A stretch of DNA of 52,973 bases from assembly GCA_903879705.1 (NCBI GenBank), contig CAIRMO010000051.1, positions 1 through 52,973 of the forward strand. The letters run 5' to 3'. Shown here piece by piece: positions 6,928 to 17,500 of the stretch. Positions within the stretch are counted from its first letter, which is position 1. Each line of letters begins with the position of its first letter. The stretch comes from an uncultured Candidatus Competibacteraceae bacterium (GTDB lineage: Bacteria > Pseudomonadota > Gammaproteobacteria > Competibacterales > Competibacteraceae). A model generated the notes under the pieces. That model was not told the DNA's origin, did no database searches, and was given only the letters and a program-made list of their open reading frames with translations. Both the position numbers and the translations under genes were made by a program.

Positions 6928-8892
6928 TCATTCCCCCGGCGGGGATGTGGGCAAGCGCCGGGACGGCGGAGACAACGTCCTTGATTCTTCCAGCGTAAAA
7001 AAGCCCATCAACTGATGTAGTTCATGCGCCTGATGGCTCAAAGCATGACTTGCAGCCGCCGTCTTTTCCACCAGTGCGGCATTTTGCTGTGTGGTTTGAT
7101 CCATTTGCAGGATCGCCTTATTGACCTGTTGAATCCCGCTGGCCTGTTCCCGGGTCGCGGCCGCCATTTCGGCCACAATGTCATTCACCTTCTTGGCCGC
7201 CATCGCAATCTCGGCTAACGCCAGCCCGGATTGTCTGACCAATCGCCCGCCGTCTTTTACCTTGGCCACGCTGTCAGCAATCAGCCCCTTAATCTCCTCG
7301 GCGGCATCGGCGCTGCGTTGCGCCAGCTTGCGGACTTCACCGGCCACAACCGCAAAACCTCGCCCCTGTTCCCCGGCGCGGGCGGCTTCTACCGCCGCAT
7401 TCAATGCCAGCAGATTGGTTTGAAACGCCATTTCATCAATCACGCTGATGACCTCAGCCATTCGCCGACTGCTGGCGTTGATCGCACTCATCGCGACAAT
7501 AGTTTGTTCCGCCACTTGTCCGCCCTGTTCAGCCTGAGTGCGGGCAGCGCCAGCCAGTTGATTGGCCTGGACAGCGTTATCGGCGCTCTGTTGCACCGTG
7601 CTGGTCAACTCCTCCATGCTGGCGGCAATTTCTTCTAGCGCTGATGCTTGCTCTTCGGTGCGTTGCGACAAATCGCCGCTGTCGTGGGCAATTTCGTCTG
7701 CCGCCATATTCACCGTGTGCGAGGTCTCCCGCGCTACGCTGATCACCTGGCGCAGACCGTCAATCATCTCTTGCATCGCCTGCAACAAGTGGCCGACTTC
7801 ATCGCTGGAAGTGGTCGTAATCGCATCACTGAGATCGCCTTGGGCGATCCGATGAGCGACCATGATCACTTGCTGCAAGGGTTGCAGCAACCGCCGAATG
7901 ACGAACCCGCTGACCACGATCAACAGCATGAACACAATAGCCAGCGCCACTTGACTTTTGAAAATGACCTGGCGAAATCCCGGCATGAATTCAGCATCGG
8001 GAATCATAATGCCATAGAGATAGCCATTACTGACCGTCGAATAATAAACATGGTAAAGCGCATTGTTGAGGGTCACACTGGACTGTCCGACTTGACTCGC
8101 CTTACCCCGGATTTTAGTGAGCCACGGAACCTCGCTCGACTGTTTAAGCTTCATCTTTTCATCGGGAGTGTATAGCACGACCAGCCCGGAAGCGGCATCG
8201 ATCACGAACGACTCCATACTTGGGGTGATGCGGCTCTTGTTCAGTTGATCGAGAATGCCATCCAGCGCCCAGTCGGTAGTACTCAAACCCAGAATTTTAC
8301 CTTGCGCGCCCAGAATAAAGGCAGTAATAGTCACCATCGTGATTTTAGTGATTTCGTCATAAAAAGGCTTGACCCAATATAAATTCAACTCCCGTTTTTG
8401 GTTGCGATCCCAGTTTTCAGGCAAGGCTGTGGTATACCAAACCTGTTTGTGATAATTGAACGCCGGATCATTGTATTCCAAAGTGAATTCCAACTGGTCG
8501 CCTTTGCGATAAACATAGATACCGTCAAAAACTTGCTGCGGATCAAAAACATTAGGCTCAAACCAAAAACCGATTCCAAAGGCTTCCGGGATGCTGTCTA
8601 TCATTGTCGTCAGCAATCGCCGGATGGCAGGTTCCATATTGTAATTAGGGGCCGCTTGTTTCATGGCATGTAAAGCGCCAGCGCCAGCGGCAACACTATG
8701 GGCACTTAATTCAATCCGTCCGACCAGGCGATTGACCGTTTCGATATTCCTCATAAACAATCCCTTGACCTCGCTATCTCGCAGGCCTTCGAAGAGATTG
8801 CTGTTCTGGACGCTAAAAAAAAACATGACGCCGAATACTAGCAGTCCAGCACCAGCGAATAATAACACCAGTTTGCTGCGGATTGAGAACAC
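6928..8892 (-). CDS. Methyl-accepting chemotaxis protein (Cache sensor)
   Basis: A 654-residue transmembrane chemoreceptor. Order: short N-terminus, TM1 (about 8-28), periplasmic Cache-like sensor domain (about 30-310, with GIGFWFEPNVFDP and VWYTTALPENW), TM2 (about 313-332), HAMP (about 333-385) and a long cytoplasmic signalling hairpin whose tip contains FQTNLLALNAAVEAAR. No C-terminal CheR/CheB-binding pentapeptide is present. The periplasmic domain resembles those that bind small organic acids or amino acids, but the ligand cannot be named. No che genes are nearby, so it would feed an array encoded elsewhere. Confidence 0.9.
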   Translation of the reverse strand: MFSIRSKLVLLFAGAGLLVFGVMFFFSVQNSNLFEGLRDSEVKGLFMRNIETVNRLVGRIELSAHSVAAGAGALHAMKQAAPNYNMEPAIRRLLTTMIDSIPEAFGIGFWFEPNVFDPQQVFDGIYVYRKGDQLEFTLEYNDPAFNYHKQVWYTTALPENWDRNQKRELNLYWVKPFYDEITKITMVTITAFILGAQGKILGLSTTDWALDGILDQLNKSRITPSMESFVIDAASGLVVLYTPDEKMKLKQSSEVPWLTKIRGKASQVGQSSVTLNNALYHVYYSTVSNGYLYGIMIPDAEFMPGFRQVIFKSQVALAIVFMLLIVVSGFVIRRLLQPLQQVIMVAHRIAQGDLSDAITTTSSDEVGHLLQAMQEMIDGLRQVISVARETSHTVNMAADEIAHDSGDLSQRTEEQASALEEIAASMEELTSTVQQSADNAVQANQLAGAARTQAEQGGQVAEQTIVAMSAINASSRRMAEVISVIDEMAFQTNLLALNAAVEAARAGEQGRGFAVVAGEVRKLAQRSADAAEEIKGLIADSVAKVKDGGRLVRQSGLALAEIAMAAKKVNDIVAEMAAATREQASGIQQVNKAILQMDQTTQQNAALVEKTAAASHALSHQAHELHQLMGFFTLEESRTLSPPSRRLPTSPPGE

Positions 8893-9046
8893 GAACTATT
8901 TCCTCCAAATTACCGTAGTGGTTTAAGTCAGCAGCCAAATGATCAAACGGTAGTTTCGCTCATTTTTTTACCTTGTATAAGCATTCACATCCTCCTTTGG
9001 CAAGGGGGAGGTGAACGGTCACAACGGAAGAAGGTCGGGCGGTGGT

Positions 9047-9361
9047 TTACTTGCGGTCTGGCAGCAACGCTTTCAAGGCCGCCAGACCGCAGGCATCCCC
9101 ACCCAGCGCCTGCTCCAGCCCGGCGATGCGCTCGCGCAGTTGCTGGTTGATCGCTTCCTGGCGGGTCAGCAGCGCAGAGTTAGCGGACGTTAGCGCACTG
9201 GGCTGAGGCGGGATCAGCGCACTACCGAGCAACCCACCCGCCGCCAGCCCGCACAGCAGAATCGCCAGCGCCGCCATGCCCCAGACCCAGGCACGCTGAT
9301 GGCCGGGAATCATCGCCTCAGCCGTATAAATCGTGAATTGCGCAGATTCCTGCTTGTTCAT
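9047..9361 (-). CDS. Single-span membrane protein of unknown function
   Basis: 104 residues from the ATG at 9361, which has GAGGAG 10 nt upstream; a TTG at 9379 is possible but overlaps the preceding stop. One transmembrane helix (roughly residues 26-48) is followed by a periplasmic segment with a short predicted coiled coil (LTRQEAINQQLRERIAGLEQ) and two residues GGDAC. It is the last gene of the five-gene minus-strand operon, 14 bp after the large proline-rich protein. I recognise no family. Confidence 0.6.
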   Translation of the reverse strand: MNKQESAQFTIYTAEAMIPGHQRAWVWGMAALAILLCGLAAGGLLGSALIPPQPSALTSANSALLTRQEAINQQLRERIAGLEQALGGDACGLAALKALLPDRK

Positions 9362-9375
9362 GGTTATGACGCTCC

Positions 9376-11355
9376 TCAACGCTCTACCGTAAAGGTACTG
9401 ACCGGCACGGTGGTATTGGGCCGGACGGTGCCTTTGAAAACCGACTCCTGGCCGCCCCGGATCAGGCGCACCTGGAACGGCGTCTCGCCGGGATTGATTT
9501 CATCCTTGCGCGGCGCATAGCGGACGGCGATTTCATAGACGCCCGGTTCGATCTTGCCCGCCGGCCAGAAGGCGTTTTCTACTGGACGGTCGCGCAGTTG
9601 GTCACGGACGGCGTTGGCGTCCACATCCAGTGCGCCGCCGCACTCGGCAGGATGCTGATAGTCGAGTTGTCGGCCCGCCGGACAGCGCACCACCAAATCG
9701 AGATCGCTGCGGCTGTTCCACAGCAGGGCCGCAGTAATTTCGCCGGTGGCCGCGCCGGCGGCGGATAGCCGGTTGACAAACTCCTGGCGTTCCTCCGGCG
9801 TCGGAGCGGCCCTGACAGGCGGTTCAACCGGCGGCAATGGCCGTACCGGCCCAGTCGCCGGCCTCCGATCCAGTAGCGCCTCTTCCAATGTTCGCGCCGG
9901 CGGTTCGGTGCTGGAGGATGCGGCGGGGGCACGGGGCGCGGGTTTTGCCAACGCTGAATTGGGCTCAGCCGGCGGATTCTGCCCGCCGGGCGTCATACGA
10001 TCTGGCGCTGCGGGTGTTATCCCCGGCGTTACCCCGATGGGCGTGTCACCGGAATTGCGTCCGGACAACGCCAGTGAAGTGGTTGCCAAATCAGTTGGAA
10101 TCGCCGCCTCTGGCAACGCCGCGCGATCAGTGGTGGGCGCTGCCGTCGTGGATAAAACCGGCGGTGTACGGTCGTCATTCATGGGGACGGTGACCGCTCC
10201 GGTCGCTGGAATCGCAGACTGTCCCGGAATCGCACGGCCATTGCTGCTTGATTCCCGCCGGGGAGAAGCGGGCGCAGCGGCTGATCCGGGCAGCAGCGAA
10301 CACTGGCCGCATCGTTTAGCCAGTTGCGCCAACAAGACTTCCAACCGGACGCGCAACCCGGTTTCAGTGTCCTGGGCGACGGTCAGAGCGCCGGCAGCGG
10401 GATCGCCGACCATCGGATAAAGCGCTGGTTTTTTCAGCCAGGTCCACAATCCTGCTCCCAGCACCAGCAGAACGGCGAGCAAGGCGACCGTCCAGAAATA
10501 GCGGGAACCGATGACTACATAATGGAATGGCGCAGCAGGCGCAGTTTCTGCAACCGGCGACACTGTTTCCACACCCATGATCGGCGCAGATTCAGGCGAT
10601 GACTTCAATAGGGGTTCCACCGCCGGTATCGCTGGCGCTGATTCAGGTTTCAGGCGTGGTTTTGGTTCGGATAGCGATGGCGCGGATTCGCCGGTCGGCG
10701 CTGTAGCGAACGATGCTTCCGGCAAGGCCGGTGGCGCTGATTCCGGCAACGTGGACGGCGCTGGAGATTCCGGCAACGGTTCCAACGGAGCGCTGGCCAA
10801 TTCGGGCAGGGCGATCTCCGGGATTGCCACGTCGCGGAACGGCTCAGCGGTTTGAATGGGAAGCGGCGCTGGGCCGGCTCCAGAACCCTCTGGCGTCTCC
10901 CAGGGCCGGTCGGGCGCAAAGCCCCACCCGGTGATGACCGGTCGACCAGCGACCAGCAGGATCCCGCTGGCGGCTGGAGTAACCAGCACCCCTTTCAGGA
11001 TTGCCCCCAGTTGTATCCGTTGCGCATTCCCGGAAGCGGTGTAACGCTCCGCCAACTCCCGCCCGCGCCCGAGGATTTCCTCAATCCGGGCAAGCATGAC
11101 CCGGCGCTGATCTTCGGGCAGGTTGTCGAACGCCACCGGTTGCTGTTCAGGATCGCCTTCGGTGTACCAGTCAATGCGACCACGGACGCGATCCACCACC
11201 GGTTCGGCCAGCAGAGCCGCGGCATCCGCCCCCAACTGCTCGGTCAGCACGGCCCGGATCTGTGGATACAGCGTGTGCAGCGGCTGGCCAAAACCACCGG
11301 TTTCCCGCATTCCGTCGAAGGCACTACTGCTCAGTAAAATTTGCTCGGTCGCCAT
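9376..11355 (-). CDS. Large proline-rich membrane protein with C-terminal DUF2135-like domain
   Basis: 659 residues. Residues 1-150 form a globular N-terminal domain (with RGRIDWYTEGD and a helical arginine-rich stretch) that faintly recalls the start of SrfA-type proteins. A long proline/alanine/serine/glutamate linker follows, then one transmembrane helix (about 285-306), a second low-complexity linker with a CGQC pair, and a C-terminal beta-rich domain (about 540-655) with LLWNSRSDLDLVVRCPAG, GGALDVDAN and PGVYEIAVRY. That pattern resembles the YfaP/DUF2135 domain. The topology suggests a cytoplasmic N-domain joined through the membrane to a periplasmic beta domain. It is the largest protein of an operon with an orphan TAXI protein. 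Function is unknown. Confidence 0.65.
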   Translation of the reverse strand: MATEQILLSSSAFDGMRETGGFGQPLHTLYPQIRAVLTEQLGADAAALLAEPVVDRVRGRIDWYTEGDPEQQPVAFDNLPEDQRRVMLARIEEILGRGRELAERYTASGNAQRIQLGAILKGVLVTPAASGILLVAGRPVITGWGFAPDRPWETPEGSGAGPAPLPIQTAEPFRDVAIPEIALPELASAPLEPLPESPAPSTLPESAPPALPEASFATAPTGESAPSLSEPKPRLKPESAPAIPAVEPLLKSSPESAPIMGVETVSPVAETAPAAPFHYVVIGSRYFWTVALLAVLLVLGAGLWTWLKKPALYPMVGDPAAGALTVAQDTETGLRVRLEVLLAQLAKRCGQCSLLPGSAAAPASPRRESSSNGRAIPGQSAIPATGAVTVPMNDDRTPPVLSTTAAPTTDRAALPEAAIPTDLATTSLALSGRNSGDTPIGVTPGITPAAPDRMTPGGQNPPAEPNSALAKPAPRAPAASSSTEPPARTLEEALLDRRPATGPVRPLPPVEPPVRAAPTPEERQEFVNRLSAAGAATGEITAALLWNSRSDLDLVVRCPAGRQLDYQHPAECGGALDVDANAVRDQLRDRPVENAFWPAGKIEPGVYEIAVRYAPRKDEINPGETPFQVRLIRGGQESVFKGTVRPNTTVPVSTFTVER

Positions 11356-11407
11356 ATCCGCTGCGCCTCGTGAAGGTTCGTCATCCCGTTTTGCTACTGA
11401 CCACTGC

Positions 11408-11887
11408 CTACTGACCCGACGGCTGGGTGGTTGGAGACGATGTAGTGGCCGATTCGCTTAGCGCGATAGACAGCCCGCCGCCGCCCAGGGTCAGATCCAG
11501 GCCGTATTGCACATTCTGCAAATAAAGCGTGACGCCCTTTTCATTGCGCAGCATCGCGCTGCCGCCGCCCTGGAACAAGGTAAAACCGCCTTCAATCGCC
11601 ACATAGGTTCCGGGAAAATCGGCGATCTCACGCAAGCGATAAACCTGACCGAGCGCATCCACCTTGCTGACGCCCACCGTGGCCGCCTTCACCCCAGAAA
11701 TCGTGAATGGATAGTTTTTGCCTTTGAATTCAAGCGATCCCTGGCCTTGGCTATAGCCGAACAGCAGCCCGAATGCAGTGCTGGAAAATTGTAGCCGGCC
11801 ATCGAGTCGCCCATCCTGGGCCAGCGCTGCATCCATTCCCGTCGTCGCCACCAGCATTACCGTCAAGATCATCTGCGCTAATCGCAT
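11408..11887 (-). CDS. Exported beta-rich protein of unknown function
   Basis: 159 residues with a clear signal peptide (cleavage near ALAQ, residue 24). The mature part is glycine-rich and looks all-beta: GQGSLEFKGKNYPFTISG, VGVSKVDALGQVYRLREI, FPGTYVAIEGGFTLFQGG, GVTLYLQNVQYGLDLTLGG. Repeated GxG turns suggest a small barrel or sandwich. I cannot name the family with confidence. It lies 33 bp downstream of the TAXI-protein gene and upstream of the large membrane protein. The C-terminal tail (TTSSPTTQPSGQ) is encoded by a short imperfect repeat near 11393-11418 and may be a late extension. Confidence 0.65.
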   Translation of the reverse strand: MRLAQMILTVMLVATTGMDAALAQDGRLDGRLQFSSTAFGLLFGYSQGQGSLEFKGKNYPFTISGVKAATVGVSKVDALGQVYRLREIADFPGTYVAIEGGFTLFQGGGSAMLRNEKGVTLYLQNVQYGLDLTLGGGGLSIALSESATTSSPTTQPSGQ

Positions 11888-11920
11888 CGTCTTCTCCTCA
11901 AATGATGGACAAAAACCACT

Positions 11921-12994
11921 TCAGCCCACAGGTATCGTATAGGAAGGCCGCTCAAACTGGTTCAGCAACATTTTTTCCAGCTCGCGGTTGATATCTACGC
12001 CTAAGCCGCCTTCCTGGCCTGAAGCGCCGCTCTTGATGCTACTGCGCGAACACCGGTCCAGTGGCCAGACACCTACTTTTTCATCCAGTTTGACTTCCTT
12101 CCACTTGGGATGCCCGGACTGCTGGAGCTGGCTGAGATTGCCGCGAATCGCCTGGCTCAAGGCCACCAACTGTCGGCAGCGCTGGGCGAAATAGGGACTT
12201 TGCTTGCCGGAAAAATCAAAGCTCATCAGCACCGCCTTGACGGCAATGGTTGAGACTTTACCGTCCATCCAGTCGTAATCCGCCGTGCTGATCTGGGCCG
12301 ACGGGTACTCGTGCAACATCCGGGGATCGTCCAGCGGCACGAAATGGACATTCGCCAGTAATGGGGCGAAATCCGCCTTGGTCACCAGATTACCGAGCTT
12401 GGTGAACAGGCTGACCGGCTTGCCGGCCACATAGAACATGGCGTCAGCTTCGCCCTTGAGGACGGCAGTGACGCCTTGCAACGGCGGCAAATTCAGCAGT
12501 TCCGCCGGTTTGGTCCCGGTCAGTTGCAACAGATTTATCGTAGTCAGCCAGGTGCCGCTGCCCTGTTCGCCGACCACCACCCGTTTGCCCTGCAAGTCAC
12601 TGATCGACTGAATGGATTTGTTGGCGAACAGATGCACTTCTTCGTTGTAAAACGGAAAAATCAGTCGTAAGCGGCTGGCAACCTGGCGCATTTCCGGATT
12701 CTCGGACCGGCTGAGAAAGCCCAGCACGTCGGACTGCACAATGCCCAAGGCGGCGTTTTCCTTGCTGTTCATCCGCTTGATGTTGTCAATCGAACCCTGG
12801 GAATCCTTGACCAGAATGTCCAGGCCAACGGTTTTGCCGATGCCGGCAATGTCATTACCGAATTGAATATAAGTCCCGGTCTTTGAACCGGTCACCATCC
12901 CGATCTGTTTGGCATCGGTCTCCTGGGCGATGGCTAGCGCCAAACCAGCCCAACTGAGTAGAAATATCAGGCCACTCATCAGCAGACGGTTCAT
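11921..12994 (-). CDS. TAXI-family (TRAP transporter) solute-binding protein, orphan
   Basis: A 357-residue periplasmic binding protein of the TAXI (TRAP-associated extracytoplasmic immunogenic) class. A signal peptide (1-24) precedes the core, with IGMVTGSKTGTYIQFGNDIA at the start and VVVGEQGSGTW at the domain hinge. The ATG at 12994 follows CAGGAGT at 7 nt; the upstream start at 13012 has no such site. Known TAXI proteins hand dicarboxylates or amino acids to a fused DctQM permease. No permease gene is present anywhere in this window, and its operon partners are membrane proteins of unknown function. It may therefore act as a ligand sensor rather than in transport, which is inference. Confidence 0.82.
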   Translation of the reverse strand: MNRLLMSGLIFLLSWAGLALAIAQETDAKQIGMVTGSKTGTYIQFGNDIAGIGKTVGLDILVKDSQGSIDNIKRMNSKENAALGIVQSDVLGFLSRSENPEMRQVASRLRLIFPFYNEEVHLFANKSIQSISDLQGKRVVVGEQGSGTWLTTINLLQLTGTKPAELLNLPPLQGVTAVLKGEADAMFYVAGKPVSLFTKLGNLVTKADFAPLLANVHFVPLDDPRMLHEYPSAQISTADYDWMDGKVSTIAVKAVLMSFDFSGKQSPYFAQRCRQLVALSQAIRGNLSQLQQSGHPKWKEVKLDEKVGVWPLDRCSRSSIKSGASGQEGGLGVDINRELEKMLLNQFERPSYTIPVG

Positions 12995-13064
12995 GAAAAA
13001 TACTCCTGGCAATCAATGAAGTTCACGATCAATTCGCGCCCTGTCGCGTCCTGTTCATGGACAA

Positions 13065-14315
13065 TCAGGGTGATTTGGAGCGGTGTAGTCTTTTTTCCAG
13101 TTCCTGCACGGTCGGATCAAATTGCGATTTCAATTCGTCCTCCAGACTTCGTCCGGAATCTGGCGGCCGGGATGGCGCAGCCCGAGGTGACGGAGTCGTT
13201 GCAGGCGGCACCGGGGTTGACGCTGGCGGTTCGGACAGTACCGGATGCACCGGGATCGCCGGTTCTGGCGCTGGCTTTGGTTCTGGTGCGGGCACCGGTT
13301 CCGAGGCCGGTTTCGGCTCAGGGGCAGGCACCGGTTCCGGTGCCGGTTTTGGATCGGGCGCTGGCTTTGGCTCCGGGGACGCATAGGCTCTGACTGGTGG
13401 AACCGCGACCGGGGACGCAACGAACCGGGTGGGCTCGCCCCGGCGGATCAACCACCACCCGCCAGCGGCCATGGCAGCCACCAGGACCACCAGGGTTAGC
13501 AGGCCGATCAGCAACCCGGATTGGCTCCGCCGCGCTTCGTTGGTTGCGCCGGGAGTCGCTGCTGGGGATGGGGCGCGGATTGGTGGTTCCGGGGCCAACT
13601 CTGCCGGAACCGGGGGCGAAACCCTGCGTCCGGGTACGCTGACCGTCGGTTCCGGATCAACCGGAAGGTTCCGGTTCGCTGGGGAAGATCGTGCGCCTGA
13701 TGTAACGATCCGAGTCGCCTGGTCGTCGTCTGCTGGTTTCGGTGGTGGCGGCGGCGAGGGCCGGCCTGGCGCTGCGCGGGTGGACAGGTTCTCGTCCACC
13801 GGTTCGGCGCCGAAACTAATATCGGGAATCGGCATGTCCGGGATGGGCAAATCGGCGTCGCCTGCATCGGTCACCAGGGGCGCTGACGCTGGCGCGGGTT
13901 CGGGAGGGAGTTTCGGGCCGGCCTCGACCCGGACTCCACCGACCACTCGCCGTTCACTGCTCGCCGCGCCGGCTTCGATTTCCAGTTGCGGCGGCCAGGT
14001 GAATGTCACATCCGCCACGCTCGCCAACCCTTGGCCGCGCACCGCCAGCCGGTAAGGCATGTTTTCCAGTTGGAACGCCAGATCGGGAGGGATGACGAAC
14101 TTCAGCGCCTCGCCGCTGTACCAGACTTCCTGGGGTTGCAGCCAGCATTCCGCGCCCTGCCAGCCGTCCGGGCCCAGATGATTGTCAGTAAAGCCATGAC
14201 GGCGCAGGACGAACTCGAAAGTCTCCAGGCTGCGCGGCAACCCGCCGAGGGTAACGATGGCGTGTCCCAGCGGGCGGGCGGGATCTTCCGAAATGCGAAC
14301 TGAAAGCGCCGACAT
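13065..14315 (-). CDS. Proline-rich single-span membrane protein with PEPKPAP repeats
   Basis: 416 residues, first gene of the minus-strand operon. A globular N-terminal domain (1-125) reads like a beta-sandwich and contains DNHLGPDGWQGAECWLQP. A proline-rich cytoplasmic linker leads to one transmembrane helix (about 265-289). After it come near-repeats of P-A-P-E-P-K-P-A-P/S-E-P-V (about 312-352) and a short C-terminal helix (SLEDELKSQFDPTVQELEKR). The Pro-Glu-Lys repeats resemble TonB-like periplasm-spanning rods, but no TonB C-terminal domain follows. It shares the architecture 'globular domain - Pro linker - TM - Pro linker' with the 659-residue protein of the same operon. No function is assigned. 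Confidence 0.65.
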   Translation of the reverse strand: MSALSVRISEDPARPLGHAIVTLGGLPRSLETFEFVLRRHGFTDNHLGPDGWQGAECWLQPQEVWYSGEALKFVIPPDLAFQLENMPYRLAVRGQGLASVADVTFTWPPQLEIEAGAASSERRVVGGVRVEAGPKLPPEPAPASAPLVTDAGDADLPIPDMPIPDISFGAEPVDENLSTRAAPGRPSPPPPPKPADDDQATRIVTSGARSSPANRNLPVDPEPTVSVPGRRVSPPVPAELAPEPPIRAPSPAATPGATNEARRSQSGLLIGLLTLVVLVAAMAAGGWWLIRRGEPTRFVASPVAVPPVRAYASPEPKPAPDPKPAPEPVPAPEPKPASEPVPAPEPKPAPEPAIPVHPVLSEPPASTPVPPATTPSPRAAPSRPPDSGRSLEDELKSQFDPTVQELEKRLHRSKSP

Positions 14316-14532
14316 TCAATTCTCCAATGGACTGCTTTGAGGGGTTATCCGGGTCCGTCGCTCAAGACGGACCGAGCGTATTGATCATCATTGTAAGCGA
14401 AACACGGAATGCCACGGTTGCAATCTGGCCTGGAACTTCGCCGGCGGGCATCCCGGCCAGCGTGTTTCTCAATTATTATAGCCAACTGAAAAAATTGTCC
14501 TTTTGACTGATTTGATGACCCTGAGGTGAAAC
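14316..14532. promoter_or_regulatory. Divergent promoter region between the unknown operon and the PKS gene
   Basis: A 217-bp region between divergent transcription units. It contains a perfect 8-bp inverted repeat GGTCCGTC/GACGGACC with a 6-nt loop (14352-14373) and no T-run, so an operator or leader hairpin rather than a terminator. On the minus strand a perfect -10 TATAAT lies at 14475-14480, but the best -35 match (GGACAA) is poorly spaced. No convincing plus-strand promoter for the PKS was found. Confidence 0.35.
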
Positions 14533-17500
14533 GTGAGCGAAGGGATTGCCATTATTGGCATGGCCGGGCGCTTTCCCGGCGCAACGACCATTGATGAATT
14601 CTGGCGGATCGTTCGGGAAGGCGGCGATGCCATCACCGCTTTCAGCGAGGCGGAGTTGCTGGCTGCGGGCGTGTCCCGCACCGAACTGGCCGATCCGCAT
14701 TATGTGCTAACCGCTCCGGTGCTGGATGACATCGCTGGTTTCGACGCCCCATTCTTCGGCTTGAGCGCGGAGCAGGCCGAATGGTTGGACCCCCAGCATC
14801 GGCTGTTCTTTGAATGTGCCTGGGAAGCCTTGGAAATGGCCGGCCATCCGCCAGAACGCTTCAAGGGCGCGATCGGCGTGTTTGCGGGTTGTTCGATCAG
14901 TTCCTATCTACTGTTCAACCTGTTGCCAAGCCTGCGGGCCGGAGCTGCACCGGCGACGTTGCTGGCCATGATCGGCAATGAGAAGGATTATCTGGCCAGC
15001 CATCTGGCCTATCTGCTCGGCCTGACCGGCCCTAGTATCGGCGTGCAAACCGCCTGTTCGACATCGCTGGTCGCGGTGCATCTGGCCTGTCAAAGCCTGC
15101 TGGCCGGGGAATCCGATCTGGCGCTGGCCGGCGGCGCGAACGTGCGGGTCCCGCACCGGGTCGGCTACCGCTATGAAGAAGGCTCCATTTTGTCGGCGAC
15201 CGGGCAATGCCGCAGCTTCGATGCCGCTGCCGATGGCACCGTGTTCGGTTCGGGGGTGGGCGTAGTCGTGTTGCGTCGCCTGGCCGACGCGGTGGCGGAC
15301 GGTGATCCGATTCAGGCGGTGATTCCAGGTTCAGCGGTGAACAACGATGGCGGACGCAAGGCCGGCTACACCGCGCCGAGTGTGGACGGTCAGGCGGCAG
15401 TGATCGCCGAGGCGCTGGCGGTCGCTGGCGTGGAAGCGGCTTCCATCGGCTATATCGAAGCGCATGGCACGGGGACGCCCATCGGCGATCCGATTGAAAT
15501 CCGCGCCTTGAACGAGGTGTTCCGGGGTCTTCCCCAGGGCAGTATCGCGTTGGGCAGCGTCAAGGCGGCGTTTGGCCATCTGGAGGCGGCGGCGGGCGTG
15601 GTCGGACTGATGGCGGCGGCGCTGGCCGTTAAACACGGTCTGTTGCCGCCCATCGCCCATTTTCGGCAGGCTAATCCGCTGCTCGGTTTGGAGAAGACGC
15701 CGTTTATGCCCGCTGCCACGGCGCGGCCCTGGAGGTCTGGCGGGCCACGCCGGGCCGGGGTCAGCTCTTTCGGAATCGGTGGGACGAATGCGCATGTGGT
15801 GGTGGAGGAAGGGCCTCCTGGCACCTGCCCGGCGGCGCAGTCGAACCACCCCGGCGCTGCCCGCCACCCCGCCTCATCCAAGGAGGGGCATTGGTCGGTG
15901 CTATGCCTGTCGGCGCGAGATGAGGCGGCGCTGATTGAATTGCGTCAGCGTTATCGGGATGTTTTGACCGATGAGGCCGATTTTTCGGCACTCTGCCGGA
16001 CTGCGGCGTGGGGGCGGCGGCATTTTGAACAGCGGGTGGCGGTGGTCGCCGGTTCGACGATGGAGGCGCGGGAGTTGCTGGCCCAGGCAACCCCGGTGCG
16101 GATTGCACCACATCCCCGTTTGGGATTGTTATTCAGCGGTCAGGGCTGTTGGGTGGCAGGCGCTGGGCGGGGTTTGGCGACGTTGCCGGTGGCAGGCGCG
16201 ATTCTCGCCCGGGCCGAAGCGCTGGTTCCTGGCATTCAGGCCGCGCTGTCTGATCCAGCGGGCGATGGGACAAATACCGGGATCGCTCAACCGGCACTGT
16301 TTGCGCTGCAATGGGCGCTGGTCGCGCAATTACAGGCTTGGGGAATTGTGCCGGTTGCAGTGGCGGGACACAGCCTCGGTGAACTGGCGGCGGCGGCCAC
16401 CGCTGGAGTTCTCGGCTGGGAAGACGGGTTGCGGCTGGCAGCGGCGCGGGGCCGGTTGATGCAGGCGCTCCCATCCGGAGGAGCGATGGCGGCGGTATTT
16501 GCTGCGGCGAACGTGGTCCAGGCGACGCTCGGTTCTGAAGCCGCTACGGTTAATCTTGCGGCGTTCAACGCCCCGAAGACGGTCGTATTGTCGGGAGACA
16601 GTGCGGCGTTGCAGCAGGTATTGGGCCGGCTGACCGCTCAGGGCATCGCCCACCAGTGGCTGAAAGTGGCCCACGCTTTTCACTCGCCGCGCATGGAACT
16701 GATCCGGGCCGAACTGGACACGGTCGCTGCTGCCTTCCCGCAGCACCCGCCCCATCTGAACTGGGTGTCCACGCTGACCGGCGGCATGATCAGTCAGCCG
16801 TCTCTTGATCACTGGTCCCGCCATGCCCGCTACCCGGTGCGTTTCACCGAGGCGCTGCAAACACTGCATACGCTGGGCTGCACGGCGTTTCTGGAAATCG
16901 GTCCTGGCACGACCTTGACCGCATTGACCCGAATCCAGCAGGACTCCGCCTGCATCGTGCCCACACTGGCGGATGCTGATGAACCGCGTGCGCTGTTGAA
17001 CGCCGTTGCTGCGCTGTATGTCCACGGTCTGACTGTTGACTGGGCGGCTCTCCTTGGTTCCGGTCCCCGCGCATCCGTGCCGACGTATCCGTTCCAGCGC
17101 CGCCGCTATTGGCGCGATCCACCCCTCTTTCCCAACGCCTCTCCCCGCGTGGGAGAGGGGAGCCTCTTGCCCGGCCAGGCGTTTTCTACGCCACTGGCCC
17201 GGCGGTTGTTCGTTGCGACCTTGTACCCACACGCTCCCGACTGGCTGGATGAACATCGCGTCGATGACCGGGTGATCCTGCCTGGCGCAGTTCATGCCGC
17301 TCTGGCCTTGGCCGCCGGCCTGAACGGACTCAGCGCGTTGAGTATCGAGGCTCCGCTGACTATCGGCCCGGACGGCATCGAATTACAGACGATTCTCCAC
17401 GAAGAGGGCCGGGTGCAGATTTATGCCCGCGACCGTGGAGCGACCGCTTGGCAACGGTACGCCAGCGCCGAACCCGGGCGGGTTGCCGCCGATCTCGGTA

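Noticed and set aside
9376-11355. Naming the 659-residue protein SrfA
   Set aside because: Only a short DWY-containing stretch recalls SrfA, and the SrfB and SrfC genes that normally accompany it are absent. The name would be an over-call.
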